Source: Chitinophagaceae bacterium (GTDB lineage Bacteria; Bacteroidota; Bacteroidia; Chitinophagales; Chitinophagaceae). From it: a DNA stretch of 50,662 nucleotides. Location of the stretch: assembly GCA_947457465.1 (NCBI GenBank), contig CANGWB010000012.1, forward strand, positions 1 to 50,662. The letters are read 5' to 3'. The notes beneath the pieces are model-generated. The model did not search any database. It was given only the letters and a program-made list of their open reading frames with translations, and was not told where the DNA came from. Every line of letters starts with the position of its first letter. Positions within the stretch are counted from its first letter, which is position 1. Positions 24,210 through 33,819 of the stretch are shown piece by piece. The position numbers and the translations under genes were made by a program.

Positions 24210-24884
24210 TTACTCGATGTTTCGAGTATCGAGAACGATCTTTTTGCTGTTCAGGAATTTTCCAATGTTGATACCGAAGGATCGTAATTTGATCGACGGA
24301 CCATAATCCCTGTTACTCATATTGGTGCCTCCGTAGGTGTAAAATCCGTACAGAAACCAACCTGATCCTGTCTCGAGACCGATCTCCGCTAGGAGGTTGG
24401 CTGTATATTTCCCATAATTGCCCCGGGCAAAATTGACCGGGCGCTTCACCTCTTCACCATTGGATTTTAAAAAACGTTCGGTTCCGCTCAGATGACTTTC
24501 CAAAGAGGGCCCTACACGGATGAATGGATGCATCGACTTTTTCCCCAGATCGAACTGAAGCAGAAAAGCAGTTTCGATCGTGTGCATTCGCAAACTGTTA
24601 TCGATCGCATCCACATCAGGTAAACTATTCGATAGGCTTAGTTTCACATCATATCCACGATGGTGGTAGCGCAATGCCGGAACAAAATACAAGTTCACAT
24701 CAAACGGAACCTTCATTTGAACACCTGCCTGAAAACTCAGGAAACGCTGCAGGGTTTGTGGTTGATGCAGGATCTCATATCGGGCACCAGGAAACTGAAT
24801 GCCTCCGGTGAGACCCACTAAATTCTGGGCATTCAAATGAAATTGACCGGCGAAGGGTAGTATGAGCAGTAGTAACTTTCTCAA
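24210..24884 (-). CDS. PorT-like outer-membrane beta-barrel protein
   Basis: The likely start is TTG 24884, giving a clean signal peptide (MRKLLLLILPFAGQFHLNAQ when read with initiator Met) and 224 residues. A TTG six codons upstream (24902) is less likely because it overlaps a promoter. The rest has alternating strands typical of a small barrel (GLTGGIQFP, FQAGVQMKVPF, FIRVGPSLES, FLYGFYTYGG) and ends in RSFGINIGKFLNSKK. It resembles the PorT family, but a role in T9SS or gliding is not shown. The unusual TTG start and the adjacent promoter (24890-24920) suggest a leaderless transcript. Confidence 0.78.
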   Translation of the reverse strand: MRKLLLLILPFAGQFHLNAQNLVGLTGGIQFPGARYEILHQPQTLQRFLSFQAGVQMKVPFDVNLYFVPALRYHHRGYDVKLSLSNSLPDVDAIDNSLRMHTIETAFLLQFDLGKKSMHPFIRVGPSLESHLSGTERFLKSNGEEVKRPVNFARGNYGKYTANLLAEIGLETGSGWFLYGFYTYGGTNMSNRDYGPSIKLRSFGINIGKFLNSKKIVLDTRNIE

Positions 24885-24889
24885 TGCAT

Positions 24890-24920
24890 TAAAACTATCC
24901 AAACTGAATCAATTCCCCAA
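24890..24920 (-). promoter_or_regulatory. Promoter of the PorT-like gene
   Basis: On the minus strand TTTG (24920-24917), 19 nt, then TAGTTTTA (24897-24890), 5 nt before the TTG start. It decides the start codon. Confidence 0.6.
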
Positions 24921-24936
24921 ACTGACAGAAATCAAA

Positions 24937-26652
24937 CTAGTAACCCGCTACTCCATCATCACCTCTTCTGTCAGCCACGGCTTCTTTTTTTCCGTCAGGA
25001 CGAACCAAGATGATCTCGGTTCGCCCGATACCTCCACGTTCTTTTCCAATCGGATACCCCATAGCCCGCAAAGCCTCCAGGGTAGCCGCATTGAATCCTT
25101 TTTCAGTAACTAGTTCATCCGGTAGCCATTGGTGATGGAATTTGGGTTTATTGATCGCATCATCCGCATTCATACCGAACTCAAGAATATTCATTAACGC
25201 TTGAAACACTTGTGTGGGAATGGTGGTGCCACCTGGTGTTCCAACTACGATATAGGCCTTATTGTTTTTCAGAACGAGAGTAGGAGTCATGGAGCTTAGC
25301 ATTCGCTTGCCGGGGTGTATAGCATTCGCTTCGCCTCCGATGGCACCGAACATATTCGGTACGCCGGGTTTGATGCTGAAATCGTCCATTTCATTGTTCA
25401 GAAAAAATCCGGCACCTCCAACAACAGTCTTGCTGCCATAAGATCCGTTCAATGTTGTTGTGACAGCTACGGCATTCCCTTCGGAATCCATCACACTAAG
25501 GTGCGTGGTCTCCTCACTTTCGTGATAGTTCACGTTGCCGGGCTCCAACTGGCTACTAGGAGTGGGCGCGTCTGTCCGATAACTGCTCATGCGCATCTTC
25601 AGATATTCCGGATCGGTCAGTTTTGTTGCGGGTACCGGATAGAAATCCGCATCGCCCATGAATTTGCTTCGATCGGCATATGCCCTGCGCATCACTTCCG
25701 TCATCAGCTGAACCGAAGCTGCTGTTTGGAATCCCATCGCACCCAAGTTTCGGGATTCTACCATTTTCATCATTTGATGTAGTAGCAATCCGCCGCTGCT
25801 GGGCATAGGCATGCTCACCACACGGTAACCTTTATAATCGAATTCGTGTGGGGTACGCCACTTGGCTTCATAGGCAGCTAGATCTTTCTGCGTGATGAGT
25901 CCGTTGCCTCTTTTCATTTCTGCCTCGATCAATTTCGCCGTTTCTCCTCCGTAAAATCCTGCTTTACCGGAGCGCTGAATTCTTTTAAGAGTTGCGGCTA
26001 GATCAGATTGGATGAGGGTGTCGCCGGCTTTCCAGGGTGTGGTGCGATAAAAAGCCGGCAGAACTGTATTGTATTTTTTCAGGTCGTTTTGCAGATAATT
26101 CAGGGAGCGCGCTTCACTCTCTGTGATCACAAATCCTTTCTCAGCCAGTTCGATGGCCGGTTCGATCAGTTTAGCGAAAGGAAGTTTGGCATAGCGATGC
26201 GAGGCAAATAGTCCGGCGACTGTTCCGGGTACACCAGACGCTAGATGACCGTTCTGACTCTTTTCTGTGCTGGCCACTCCTTTTGAGTCGATGTACATAT
26301 CACGATGCGCGAGCGAAGGAGCCATTTCGCGATAGTCGAGGGATACGCATTCCCCGGATACTAACTGGGCTACCAGGAATCCGCCTCCACCGATGTTTCC
26401 GGCATTGGGATAAACAACGGCCAGGGCCAACTGTGTGGCGATGGCTGCATCGATCGCATTGCCTCCCTTTTTGAGGATCAGCAGACCTGCTTCGGAGGCC
26501 AGTGGGTGGGCAGATACAACCGCTCCTTTGTTAGTCACCATTTTTTTAGTGACCGTGTACTTGAAGGGTTGATTGGTCCCGTTGAACACTTGCGCTTGAA
26601 CTGACAAGCAAAGGGTGGAAAACAACAACATTCCGGCAATGAGTCGCATCAT
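24937..26652 (-). CDS. ggt: Gamma-glutamyltransferase, periplasmic
   Basis: The start is 26652 or 26649 (MMRLIAGMLLFSTLCLSVQAQ), giving about 570 residues with a signal peptide; the longer frame to 26715 is not signal-like at its front. The large-subunit start (VVSAHPLASEAGLLILKKGG, GGGGF) and the autocleavage/nucleophile threonine in EETTHLSVMDSEGNAVA are clear, as are the GSYGSKTVVGGAGFFLNNEM and TPGGTTIPTQV regions. The enzyme cleaves gamma-glutamyl bonds such as in glutathione. A -7-like TAGTTTCG lies on the minus strand at 26678-26671. It is divergent from the M14 peptidase gene. Confidence 0.96.
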   Translation of the reverse strand: MMRLIAGMLLFSTLCLSVQAQVFNGTNQPFKYTVTKKMVTNKGAVVSAHPLASEAGLLILKKGGNAIDAAIATQLALAVVYPNAGNIGGGGFLVAQLVSGECVSLDYREMAPSLAHRDMYIDSKGVASTEKSQNGHLASGVPGTVAGLFASHRYAKLPFAKLIEPAIELAEKGFVITESEARSLNYLQNDLKKYNTVLPAFYRTTPWKAGDTLIQSDLAATLKRIQRSGKAGFYGGETAKLIEAEMKRGNGLITQKDLAAYEAKWRTPHEFDYKGYRVVSMPMPSSGGLLLHQMMKMVESRNLGAMGFQTAASVQLMTEVMRRAYADRSKFMGDADFYPVPATKLTDPEYLKMRMSSYRTDAPTPSSQLEPGNVNYHESEETTHLSVMDSEGNAVAVTTTLNGSYGSKTVVGGAGFFLNNEMDDFSIKPGVPNMFGAIGGEANAIHPGKRMLSSMTPTLVLKNNKAYIVVGTPGGTTIPTQVFQALMNILEFGMNADDAINKPKFHHQWLPDELVTEKGFNAATLEALRAMGYPIGKERGGIGRTEIILVRPDGKKEAVADRRGDDGVAGY

Positions 26653-26744
26653 AAAGGATTTAATTGGTATCGAAACTAAGAAAATGTAGCGAGGCAGTCT
26701 CCATTGGATGGGCATTCAGTAAATTGCCCGTCTAAATCGATCGC

Positions 26745-29273
26745 ATGTCATCCACCGTCCAAGCCATTCGTACCAAATTAATTCTTGTTTTTTCCCTAAC
26801 TCTAGCTAGCTTCCTGCAGGCGCAGGAGCTGACCAATCCGGCTGCGTATTTAGGGTATTCGGTCGGACAAAAATTCACGCCGCATCACCGCTTGGTTGGC
26901 TATTTTGAAAAAATCGCCTCACAGGCTTCCGATCGAGTTAAGCTCATCCCGTATGGCACCACGAATGAGGGTCGCCCGCTGATGGTGGCAGTGGTCAGTA
27001 GTTCCGCTAACCTCGCCCGACTCGAATCAATTCGTCAGAACAATCTTCGGTTGGCCAATGTGGTTCAAGACCGCGCCGCCGCCATCGAAGCAGATGCACC
27101 TGCCATCGTATGGCTCAGCTACAACGTACATGGAAATGAAGCCTCTTCCTCGGAGGCCTCGCTACTTACGATGTATACCTTGGCACTCCAACGAGATACG
27201 GCGATCAAACGTTGGCTGGAACGAACCATTGTGGTGATCGATCCTTGTCTGAATCCCGACGGACGTGACCGCTATGTGAATTGGTATAATAGTGTAGTGG
27301 GATCTAATTATGATCCCAAGGGGTTGTCGAGAGAACATCGCGAACCCTGGCCGGGCGGTCGTACCAATCATTATTATTTCGATCTCAACCGCGACTGGGC
27401 TTGGCAGATGCAGACCGAAAGCCAACAGCGCATGAAACTCTATTTGCAATGGATGCCACAAGTGCATGTTGATTTTCATGAGCAAGGTTATAACGAGCCC
27501 TACTATTTCGCACCGGCGGCAGAACCGTTTCATGAAGTCATCACGCCCTGGCAACGGGCTTTCCAACAATCTATCGGACAAAACCACGCGCGTTATTTTG
27601 ATTCCAATGGTTGGCTTTATTTCACCCGACAAGTTTTCGATCTTCTGTATCCTTCTTATGGCGATACCTATCCGACCTATAACGGATCGATCGGAATGAC
27701 GTATGAGCAAGGAGGTATCGGTGCCGGACTGGGGGTCATCAATAAGGATGGTGATACACTTACACTGGCTGATCGTGCCTTACATCATTTCACGACCTCG
27801 ATCAGTACACTGGAGACGGCGGCTAATCAGTCGAGCAGACTGATCAGTGAATTCCGTAAATACTTCAATCAGGCTGTTTCGAACGGACAGGGCACATATC
27901 GTTCCTATGTTATCCGTTCGCAATCCGATGGAACTTCCCGTATGCGTGCACTCACTGAATTGCTGGATAAAAACGGCATTCGCTATGAACAGGCTGCTGC
28001 CGGCTCCGGCAAAGGTTTCCGTTATTCGAGCGGCAAAGAAGAAACATTCACCTTGCAGCCCGGCGACTTGGTGGTCTCTGCCCTACAACCACGCTCAGCC
28101 ATGGTCACCGCACTCTTTGAACCGCGTACGCGTCTGGCTGATTCGGTCACCTATGATATCACGGCCTGGTCACTTCCCTATGCATACGGCCTGGAAGCAT
28201 TTGCTTGCAAGGAAAAACTAAACATACAGACGTATACGGCTCCGAAGAAGCCTGATTTTGTTCGATCCACCTATGGGTATGCGATCCCATGGAATGGATT
28301 ATCGGCGGTCCGGTTGGTGACGAGGATCGGTCGTGTCGGTATATTCCTTCGCTATGCCGAGCAACCCTTCACGGTCAACGGACGCACATTCGCAGCCGGT
28401 ACCGTGTTGATCCTTCCGGCCTCCAACCAAAAACTAGGAGACAGATTACATGAAACTGTGAAGTTGGCGTATGCAGCATCCGATGCGGAGCTTTATCCGA
28501 TCTCAACAGGTTTAGTGGATGCCGGTTCCGATTTTGGAAGTGAGAAAGTAAGAAACCTTCGAATGCCAAAGGTGGTACTGGCCACGGGAGAAGGTACCAA
28601 CTCAAATGCTGGAGGAGAGATCTGGCATCATTTCGATCAGCAACTGAACTATCCGATCAGCCTGGTGAATCAATCAGATCTGTCTCGACTGAATTGGTCA
28701 GAGGTAGATGTGCTCATTCTGCCGGACGGCAACTATTCTTTTCTTTCAAATAAAGATCAAGCAGAGCCCTGCAAGAAATGGATCCAAAATGGTGGACGAT
28801 TGATCGCGTTGGAATCTGCCGTATCACAATTAAGTGACTGGGGCATCAAATTGCGTAAAGCGGAGGAAAAGAGTATTGGTGGCGACTCCGTGAATGTTTC
28901 CAACTATGAGGGTCGCGAACGGGAGGCTGTATCCGGCATCACGCCGGGTTCCATCTGGCCTGTTCAGTTAGATAACACACATCCCCTGGCATTTGGATAT
29001 GGGAAAAATTATTTCACCCTGAAGATGGATGGTAATGTGCTCGAACCATTGAAGGAAGATGGATGGAATGTAGGCGTACTGCGAACCGACTCACCTGTAT
29101 CTGGGTATGCGGGAAAAGCATTTCGCTCGAATCTTTCTGCTGGCACTTTGTTCGGAGTTCAGGCGATAGGTAGGGGGCAGGTGATATGCCTCGTCGATAA
29201 TCCACTGTTCCGAAGTTTTTGGGAGAATGGAAAATTACTGCTTAGCAATGCGGTGTTTTTAGTAGGACAATAA
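26745..29273 (+). CDS. M14 family zinc carboxypeptidase, secreted
   Basis: The 842-residue protein has a signal peptide (ending ASFLQAQ). The zinc motif HGNEASSSEA near residue 129 and NPDGRDRYVNW are M14 signatures, with a later VHVDFHEQGYNEPYYFAP stretch providing the third ligand. The C-terminal part (from about 500) includes a ThuA/glutamine-amidotransferase-like domain (VLATGEGTNSNAGGEIWHHF, DVLILPDGNYSF). It should cut C-terminal residues or peptidoglycan peptides outside the inner membrane. It starts a plus-strand run with PIG-L 9 nt downstream. Confidence 0.9.
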   Translation: MSSTVQAIRTKLILVFSLTLASFLQAQELTNPAAYLGYSVGQKFTPHHRLVGYFEKIASQASDRVKLIPYGTTNEGRPLMVAVVSSSANLARLESIRQNNLRLANVVQDRAAAIEADAPAIVWLSYNVHGNEASSSEASLLTMYTLALQRDTAIKRWLERTIVVIDPCLNPDGRDRYVNWYNSVVGSNYDPKGLSREHREPWPGGRTNHYYFDLNRDWAWQMQTESQQRMKLYLQWMPQVHVDFHEQGYNEPYYFAPAAEPFHEVITPWQRAFQQSIGQNHARYFDSNGWLYFTRQVFDLLYPSYGDTYPTYNGSIGMTYEQGGIGAGLGVINKDGDTLTLADRALHHFTTSISTLETAANQSSRLISEFRKYFNQAVSNGQGTYRSYVIRSQSDGTSRMRALTELLDKNGIRYEQAAAGSGKGFRYSSGKEETFTLQPGDLVVSALQPRSAMVTALFEPRTRLADSVTYDITAWSLPYAYGLEAFACKEKLNIQTYTAPKKPDFVRSTYGYAIPWNGLSAVRLVTRIGRVGIFLRYAEQPFTVNGRTFAAGTVLILPASNQKLGDRLHETVKLAYAASDAELYPISTGLVDAGSDFGSEKVRNLRMPKVVLATGEGTNSNAGGEIWHHFDQQLNYPISLVNQSDLSRLNWSEVDVLILPDGNYSFLSNKDQAEPCKKWIQNGGRLIALESAVSQLSDWGIKLRKAEEKSIGGDSVNVSNYEGREREAVSGITPGSIWPVQLDNTHPLAFGYGKNYFTLKMDGNVLEPLKEDGWNVGVLRTDSPVSGYAGKAFRSNLSAGTLFGVQAIGRGQVICLVDNPLFRSFWENGKLLLSNAVFLVGQ

Positions 29274-29282
29274 CCTGATCCA

Positions 29283-31757
29283 ATGAGAAAATCGCTTATT
29301 CTTTTTTATCTCTTCGTTTTCTTTCAAAATATTACGGCCGCACAAGTACCGGTGAGTGTTCCGGCATCCAAGCTTTTACATGAAATGCAAAAGCTGAACG
29401 TATTGGGATCCGTTCTTTACATCGCGGCCCATCCGGATGATGAAAACACCCGACTCATCACCTGGCTGGCTAATGAAAAAAAATACAGGACTGCATATTT
29501 ATCCCTTACTCGTGGGGATGGGGGACAAAATCTGATCGGTGATGAACAAGGCATAGAGCTCGGAATGATCCGAACGCAGGAGTTGCTGGCTGCCAGAAGG
29601 ATCGATGGGGGAGAGCAATTCTTTACCCGTGCCTACGATTTTGGGTATTCAAAAAATCCGGAAGAGACTTTTCGTATTTGGGAAAAGGACAGCATACTCG
29701 CGGATGTCGTTTGGGTAATCCGTCGTTTTCAGCCGGATGTGATCATCACTCGTTTCCCTACAACCGGGGAAGGAGGGCATGGCCATCACACGGCTTCAGC
29801 GATATTAGCCAACGAAGCCTTCGTTGCGGCCGGTGATCCAACGCGATTTCCGGAGCAACTCAAATTTGTTTCTGTTTGGAAACCCAAACGCATACTCTGG
29901 AATACTTTCAATTTTGGAAGCACTAATACAACGGCTGCCGATCAGTTCAAGCTTGACGTAGGAGGCTACGATGCGTTATTGGGAAAAAGTTATGGAGAGA
30001 TCGCTGCTGAAAGCCGTTCGCAGCATAAAAGCCAGGGGTTTGGCGTTCCTTCCACACGCGGTGAATCGTTCGAGTATTTCAAAACAACCCGTGGACTGGC
30101 TCCCAAGAATGATTTATTTGAAGATATTCAAACAGACTGGTCACGTTTGCCAGGAACAAACGGTATTAATGATCAGATCGAGGGATTGATCAAAAGCTTC
30201 GACCCCCAGCATCCGGAGCGATCCATCGAAGCATTGATGGGACTTGAGAAGAAGATCGTTGGATTGCCTAACGGTATTTGGAAACAATATCAGTTAGATC
30301 GACTGCATCAGTTGATTTTTCGTTGTGCCGGCATCTATGCGGAGGCGATAACTACACAGTCATCTGTTGCGCATGGGGATACGCTCCGCTTTGCGTTGAA
30401 TGTGATCGCTCGCGCAACGGATAATTGTCGGATCCGATCGGTTTCATATGGGGGAAGAGATTCAGTACTGGATGTTGCACTCCTCCAGAATCGGACCTTC
30501 AGCTTGCCCGGAAGTATTTATGTAAGATCAGATGTGCCGATCACACAGCCTTATTGGTTGATCGATCCTATGCAAGCAGGACGATTCTCCATTCGGCATC
30601 AAGAACAAATTGGCGCGCCTGAGAATTCTACTGCCTATGCGTTTCAACTTTCCTTGAAAATTGGGGCAGAAAATATTTCATTGCGGGTTCCGCTCATTCA
30701 CAAGTTCACGGATCCGGTTCGGGGAGAAGTATTCAAACCCCTGATCATCCGTCCTCAAGCAGAAATTGATGCCGCTACCGATCTGACATTTATTTCAGGT
30801 CGATCTGCCAAAGCCTACCTTGGCTTCCGTTTGCTGGCGAATCAATCGCTAACAACAGCTAATGTGATCGCATCGAGTAAAAATGGCAACTTGGATCTGG
30901 GATCCGTTCAGGCAATTGATAAAGGCAAGGTTTGGACCCGCACAAAGGAAACGACGGTGGCGCCGGGTAATTATTCTTTTCAGTTGGGCACTATCAAAGA
31001 CCGCGCTGTTACACAGTCGGGTCGTCTCACGCGCATCGGATATGATCATGTTCCTGAGATCCATTATTTCCGACAAACAACTCAGAAGGTCGTATCCATC
31101 GATCTGAAGAAATCGGGAAAACGTATCGGTTATATTGAGGGAGCAGGCGACAAGGTAGCCGAGGCATTGGAGCGAATGGGATATGAGGTGATCGCATTGG
31201 GTCAAAAGGATTTGGAAAAAATCGATTTTGCCACCTTCGACGCCATCATCACGGGCGTACGAGCCTACAATACACATGCATGGCTTAATGATTCGTACGA
31301 GCCGTTGATGAAATATGTTTCTGATGGTGGTCACTTGATTGTACAATACAATACCAGCAACCAGATCGGTCCGGTACGCGCCAAGATCGGTCCCTATCCC
31401 TTTCAGATCACACGTACGCGGGTGACGGATGAAACAGCCTCCGTTCGTTTCCTTGATCCGCAACATCCTGTATTCAACAGGCCAAATAAATTAGATGAGC
31501 AGGATTTTATCGGATGGGTGCAAGAACGTTCCATCTATCATGGTGCGGACACCAGCGGAAGGTTTATCAAGCTTCTGTCAATGTCGGATCCTGGTGAAAA
31601 GTCGGATGATGGTTCCTTACTGATCGCTTCCTACGGCAAAGGGTTTTTCACATACACCGGACTGGCATTGTTTCGTCAATTACCCGCCGGTGTTCCCGGC
31701 GCATATCGGTTACTCGCGAACTTGATCGCACTCACCACAAAACCTAGTGATGAATAA
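29283..31757 (+). CDS. PIG-L family deacetylase, secreted, with C-terminal domain
   Basis: The 824-residue protein begins with a signal peptide (MRKSLILFYLFVFFQNITAA). AHPDDENTRLITWLA near residue 50 is the LmbE/PIG-L zinc motif and GGHGHHTASAI supplies the other histidines. The C-terminal half has a ThuA-like region (DAIITGVRAYNTHAWLNDSY, GGHLIVQYNTSNQ), as in the M14 neighbour. PIG-L enzymes remove N-acetyl groups from sugars; the substrate is unknown. Its stop overlaps the start of the next small gene (31750-31757), so translation is probably coupled. Confidence 0.92.
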   Translation: MRKSLILFYLFVFFQNITAAQVPVSVPASKLLHEMQKLNVLGSVLYIAAHPDDENTRLITWLANEKKYRTAYLSLTRGDGGQNLIGDEQGIELGMIRTQELLAARRIDGGEQFFTRAYDFGYSKNPEETFRIWEKDSILADVVWVIRRFQPDVIITRFPTTGEGGHGHHTASAILANEAFVAAGDPTRFPEQLKFVSVWKPKRILWNTFNFGSTNTTAADQFKLDVGGYDALLGKSYGEIAAESRSQHKSQGFGVPSTRGESFEYFKTTRGLAPKNDLFEDIQTDWSRLPGTNGINDQIEGLIKSFDPQHPERSIEALMGLEKKIVGLPNGIWKQYQLDRLHQLIFRCAGIYAEAITTQSSVAHGDTLRFALNVIARATDNCRIRSVSYGGRDSVLDVALLQNRTFSLPGSIYVRSDVPITQPYWLIDPMQAGRFSIRHQEQIGAPENSTAYAFQLSLKIGAENISLRVPLIHKFTDPVRGEVFKPLIIRPQAEIDAATDLTFISGRSAKAYLGFRLLANQSLTTANVIASSKNGNLDLGSVQAIDKGKVWTRTKETTVAPGNYSFQLGTIKDRAVTQSGRLTRIGYDHVPEIHYFRQTTQKVVSIDLKKSGKRIGYIEGAGDKVAEALERMGYEVIALGQKDLEKIDFATFDAIITGVRAYNTHAWLNDSYEPLMKYVSDGGHLIVQYNTSNQIGPVRAKIGPYPFQITRTRVTDETASVRFLDPQHPVFNRPNKLDEQDFIGWVQERSIYHGADTSGRFIKLLSMSDPGEKSDDGSLLIASYGKGFFTYTGLALFRQLPAGVPGAYRLLANLIALTTKPSDE

Positions 31758-31920
31758 TCCCTCTAAAAAATCGCGGAGCGAAGTGGCCATGTGGTTGTCT
31801 ATTGTATTGGGGTTGATACTTGGCCTGCTCATTAAACGGGTTCGATTGGGGATACTATTGGGGTTGGTGTTGGCTGGTCTGATCGTTTTCACCGGTTGGT
31901 TGAAAACTAGCCGTAAATAA
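31750..31920 (+). CDS. Small two-TM membrane protein (56 aa)
   Basis: ATG 31750 opens a 56-residue protein with two hydrophobic segments (WLSIVLGLILGLLI and GILLGLVLAGLIVF) separated by a basic turn (KRVRLG) and ending KTSRK. The start overlaps the PIG-L stop by 8 nt, which supports real translation. Function unknown; it may support the neighbouring transporter. Confidence 0.65.
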   Translation: MNNPSKKSRSEVAMWLSIVLGLILGLLIKRVRLGILLGLVLAGLIVFTGWLKTSRK

Positions 31921-31933
31921 TTATTTGTCGGAT

Positions 31934-32044
31934 ATGCAAGAGACTCCTTCAGAACATCCATACCGCGGTTGGTATCTGGCATTGATCGGGGTACTGATCG
32001 CATTGATCCTGTTGTTCCAACGATTCACTCAATTTTTTTCTTAA
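31934..32044 (+). CDS. Small single-TM membrane protein (36 aa)
   Basis: ATG 31934 opens a 36-residue protein (MQETPSEHPYRGWYLALIGV and so on) with one hydrophobic helix (LALIGVLIALILLF) and a short tail. It lies 13 nt after the previous small gene and 8 nt before the symporter, which suggests co-translation. Function unknown. Confidence 0.6.
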   Translation: MQETPSEHPYRGWYLALIGVLIALILLFQRFTQFFS

Positions 32045-32052
32045 TTCAGCTT

Positions 32053-33804
32053 ATGCAGCCGCTTGACTGGATCGTGCTTTGTTTGACCTTGATCGGTGTG
32101 GTTTGGTATGGGGTACGTAAAGGTCAGACCTCAAGAGACTTGGATGGATATTTTCGATCGAATCAAAATTTATCCTGGGGATTGGTATTGCTGGGTATCA
32201 TGGGCACCCAAGCCTCTGCGATCACCTTTTTATCGGCCCCGGGCCAGGGTTATACTGACGGAATGCGTTTTGTACAGTATTACTTCGGTATACCGATCGC
32301 GATGATCGTGATCAGTGCGGTGTTCGTACCTCGCTTTCGTAAATGGAATGTGATCACCGCCTATGAATATCTGGAACACCGATTCGATGGCAAGACTCGA
32401 TCCCTTACGTCATTTCTGTTTTTTCTACAGCGTGGGCTATCCACTGGTATCAGCATTTTCGCTCCTTCCTTGATTCTTTCCTCTTTGTTGGGATGGAATA
32501 TTTACTGGACCAACCTCTTCATGGGGGGATTATTGATCATCTATACATTGAGCGGCGGCGCGAAGGCCGTGGCGTATACACAGCAATTACAATTTGCGAT
32601 CATCTTACTGTCGATGTTCTTGGCGGGTTTTCTTTTGGTTCGATTGATGCCTGAACAAGTTGGATTCATGGATGCATTGGACATCAGCGGGAAACTGGGA
32701 AAACTGAACGTGATCACTGATGGTATGAAAGGGGATGCATTCGATTGGTCGGATAATTACAATATCTGGAGCGGTGTGATCGGTGGATTTTTTCTGGCCT
32801 TGTCATATTTCGGGACCGATCAGAGTCAGGTCGGAAGATTTCTGACCGGTAAATCCATTAGAGAAAGTCGCTTGGGATTACTCATGAATGGACTCGTCAA
32901 AATTCCCATGCAGTTTTTGATCTTATTGGTGGGTGCATTGCTATTCAGCTTTTACGCCTTCGAGCGCGCACCGTTGATCTTTAACCAAGTGCAACAAGAC
33001 CGGATCGAACGATCGGCTTATCGAGATTCCTTTCAACTAGCACTGCTTCAGTATGATTCCCTGTTGATCCGAAAGCGCATGGTGGCGGAGCAGTATGTTG
33101 CGGCTGGTGGACAATCATCAGATACCGCCAGCGTCTATATCCCTCAATTGCAAGATTTGCAGGCCGGTGCCGATGGCGTTCGAAAAAAAGTGAAGCGTTG
33201 GCTGAATGAAAAAGTGCCAGGTGGTGATGGGAGTGATACGAACTATATTTTCATCAGATTTGTGACCGATCATTTGCCGGCCGGCTTGGTGGGGCTGTTG
33301 ATCGCCATGATTTTTCTCGCTTCCTGGGGCAGTATTGCGGCTGCCATCAATTCATTGGCAGCTTGTACGATGGTGGATGTGCATCAACGATTCGCTTCGA
33401 AGCCGGCAGTTGGGGAGAAAGCCTATCGGCTTTCTCGTTTTTATACCTTAGGATGGGGCATATTTTGCATCGTAGTGGCCATGTTCACTTATAACCTAGG
33501 TAATAGTTTGATCGAAGCGGTCAACATCCTGGGCTCTTTGTTCTATGGAGTGATCCTGGGCGTATTTGTTATTGCTATGTACATGCCCGGTATCCGTTCA
33601 GCCTCAGCTGTATTCTGGGCGATGATCGTTGGGGAGTTTATTGTACTCGGTGTGTTTTTCTATGGATACTTCTGGCCTGAATCATTCAAATTGGGTTTTC
33701 TCTGGTTGAATCCGGTAGGCGTGATCGCCGTCGTGTTGCTAGCCTTTTTATTCGACCGAAAGCGTGGGCAAGAAAAAACCCCGTCGGTTGACGGGGTTCA
33801 ATGA
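32053..33804 (+). CDS. Sodium/solute symporter (SSS family)
   Basis: From ATG 32053 (MQPLDWIVLCLTLIGVVWYG) the protein has 583 residues; the longer frame to 31969 is not used because it overlaps the small gene. Family features include GTQASAITFLSAPGQGY, a likely GGAKAVAYTQQLQ segment, DQSQVGRFLTGKS and about 13 membrane helices. A hydrophilic insertion (roughly residues 300-410, FNQVQQDRIERSAYRDSF onward) is unusual for the family and may be a periplasmic or cytoplasmic loop. It probably takes up a sugar or amino-sugar product released by the upstream hydrolases; the substrate is inferred. The coding end contains the terminator of the convergent gene. Confidence 0.92.
   Translation: MQPLDWIVLCLTLIGVVWYGVRKGQTSRDLDGYFRSNQNLSWGLVLLGIMGTQASAITFLSAPGQGYTDGMRFVQYYFGIPIAMIVISAVFVPRFRKWNVITAYEYLEHRFDGKTRSLTSFLFFLQRGLSTGISIFAPSLILSSLLGWNIYWTNLFMGGLLIIYTLSGGAKAVAYTQQLQFAIILLSMFLAGFLLVRLMPEQVGFMDALDISGKLGKLNVITDGMKGDAFDWSDNYNIWSGVIGGFFLALSYFGTDQSQVGRFLTGKSIRESRLGLLMNGLVKIPMQFLILLVGALLFSFYAFERAPLIFNQVQQDRIERSAYRDSFQLALLQYDSLLIRKRMVAEQYVAAGGQSSDTASVYIPQLQDLQAGADGVRKKVKRWLNEKVPGGDGSDTNYIFIRFVTDHLPAGLVGLLIAMIFLASWGSIAAAINSLAACTMVDVHQRFASKPAVGEKAYRLSRFYTLGWGIFCIVVAMFTYNLGNSLIEAVNILGSLFYGVILGVFVIAMYMPGIRSASAVFWAMIVGEFIVLGVFFYGYFWPESFKLGFLWLNPVGVIAVVLLAFLFDRKRGQEKTPSVDGVQ
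33773..33796 (-). terminator. Terminator of the DUF2911 gene, inside the symporter 3' end
   Basis: CCCCGTC-GGTT-GACGGGG (33779-33796) followed on the minus strand by T6. It lies within the last codons of the convergent symporter. Confidence 0.85.
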
Positions 33805-33819
33805 TCTTGGCAGTTCTTG

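Noticed and set aside
24212-24227. ACTCGA-TGTT-TCGAGT hairpin as terminator of accBC
   Set aside because: No T-run follows in either direction close enough, and it lies in coding sequence.
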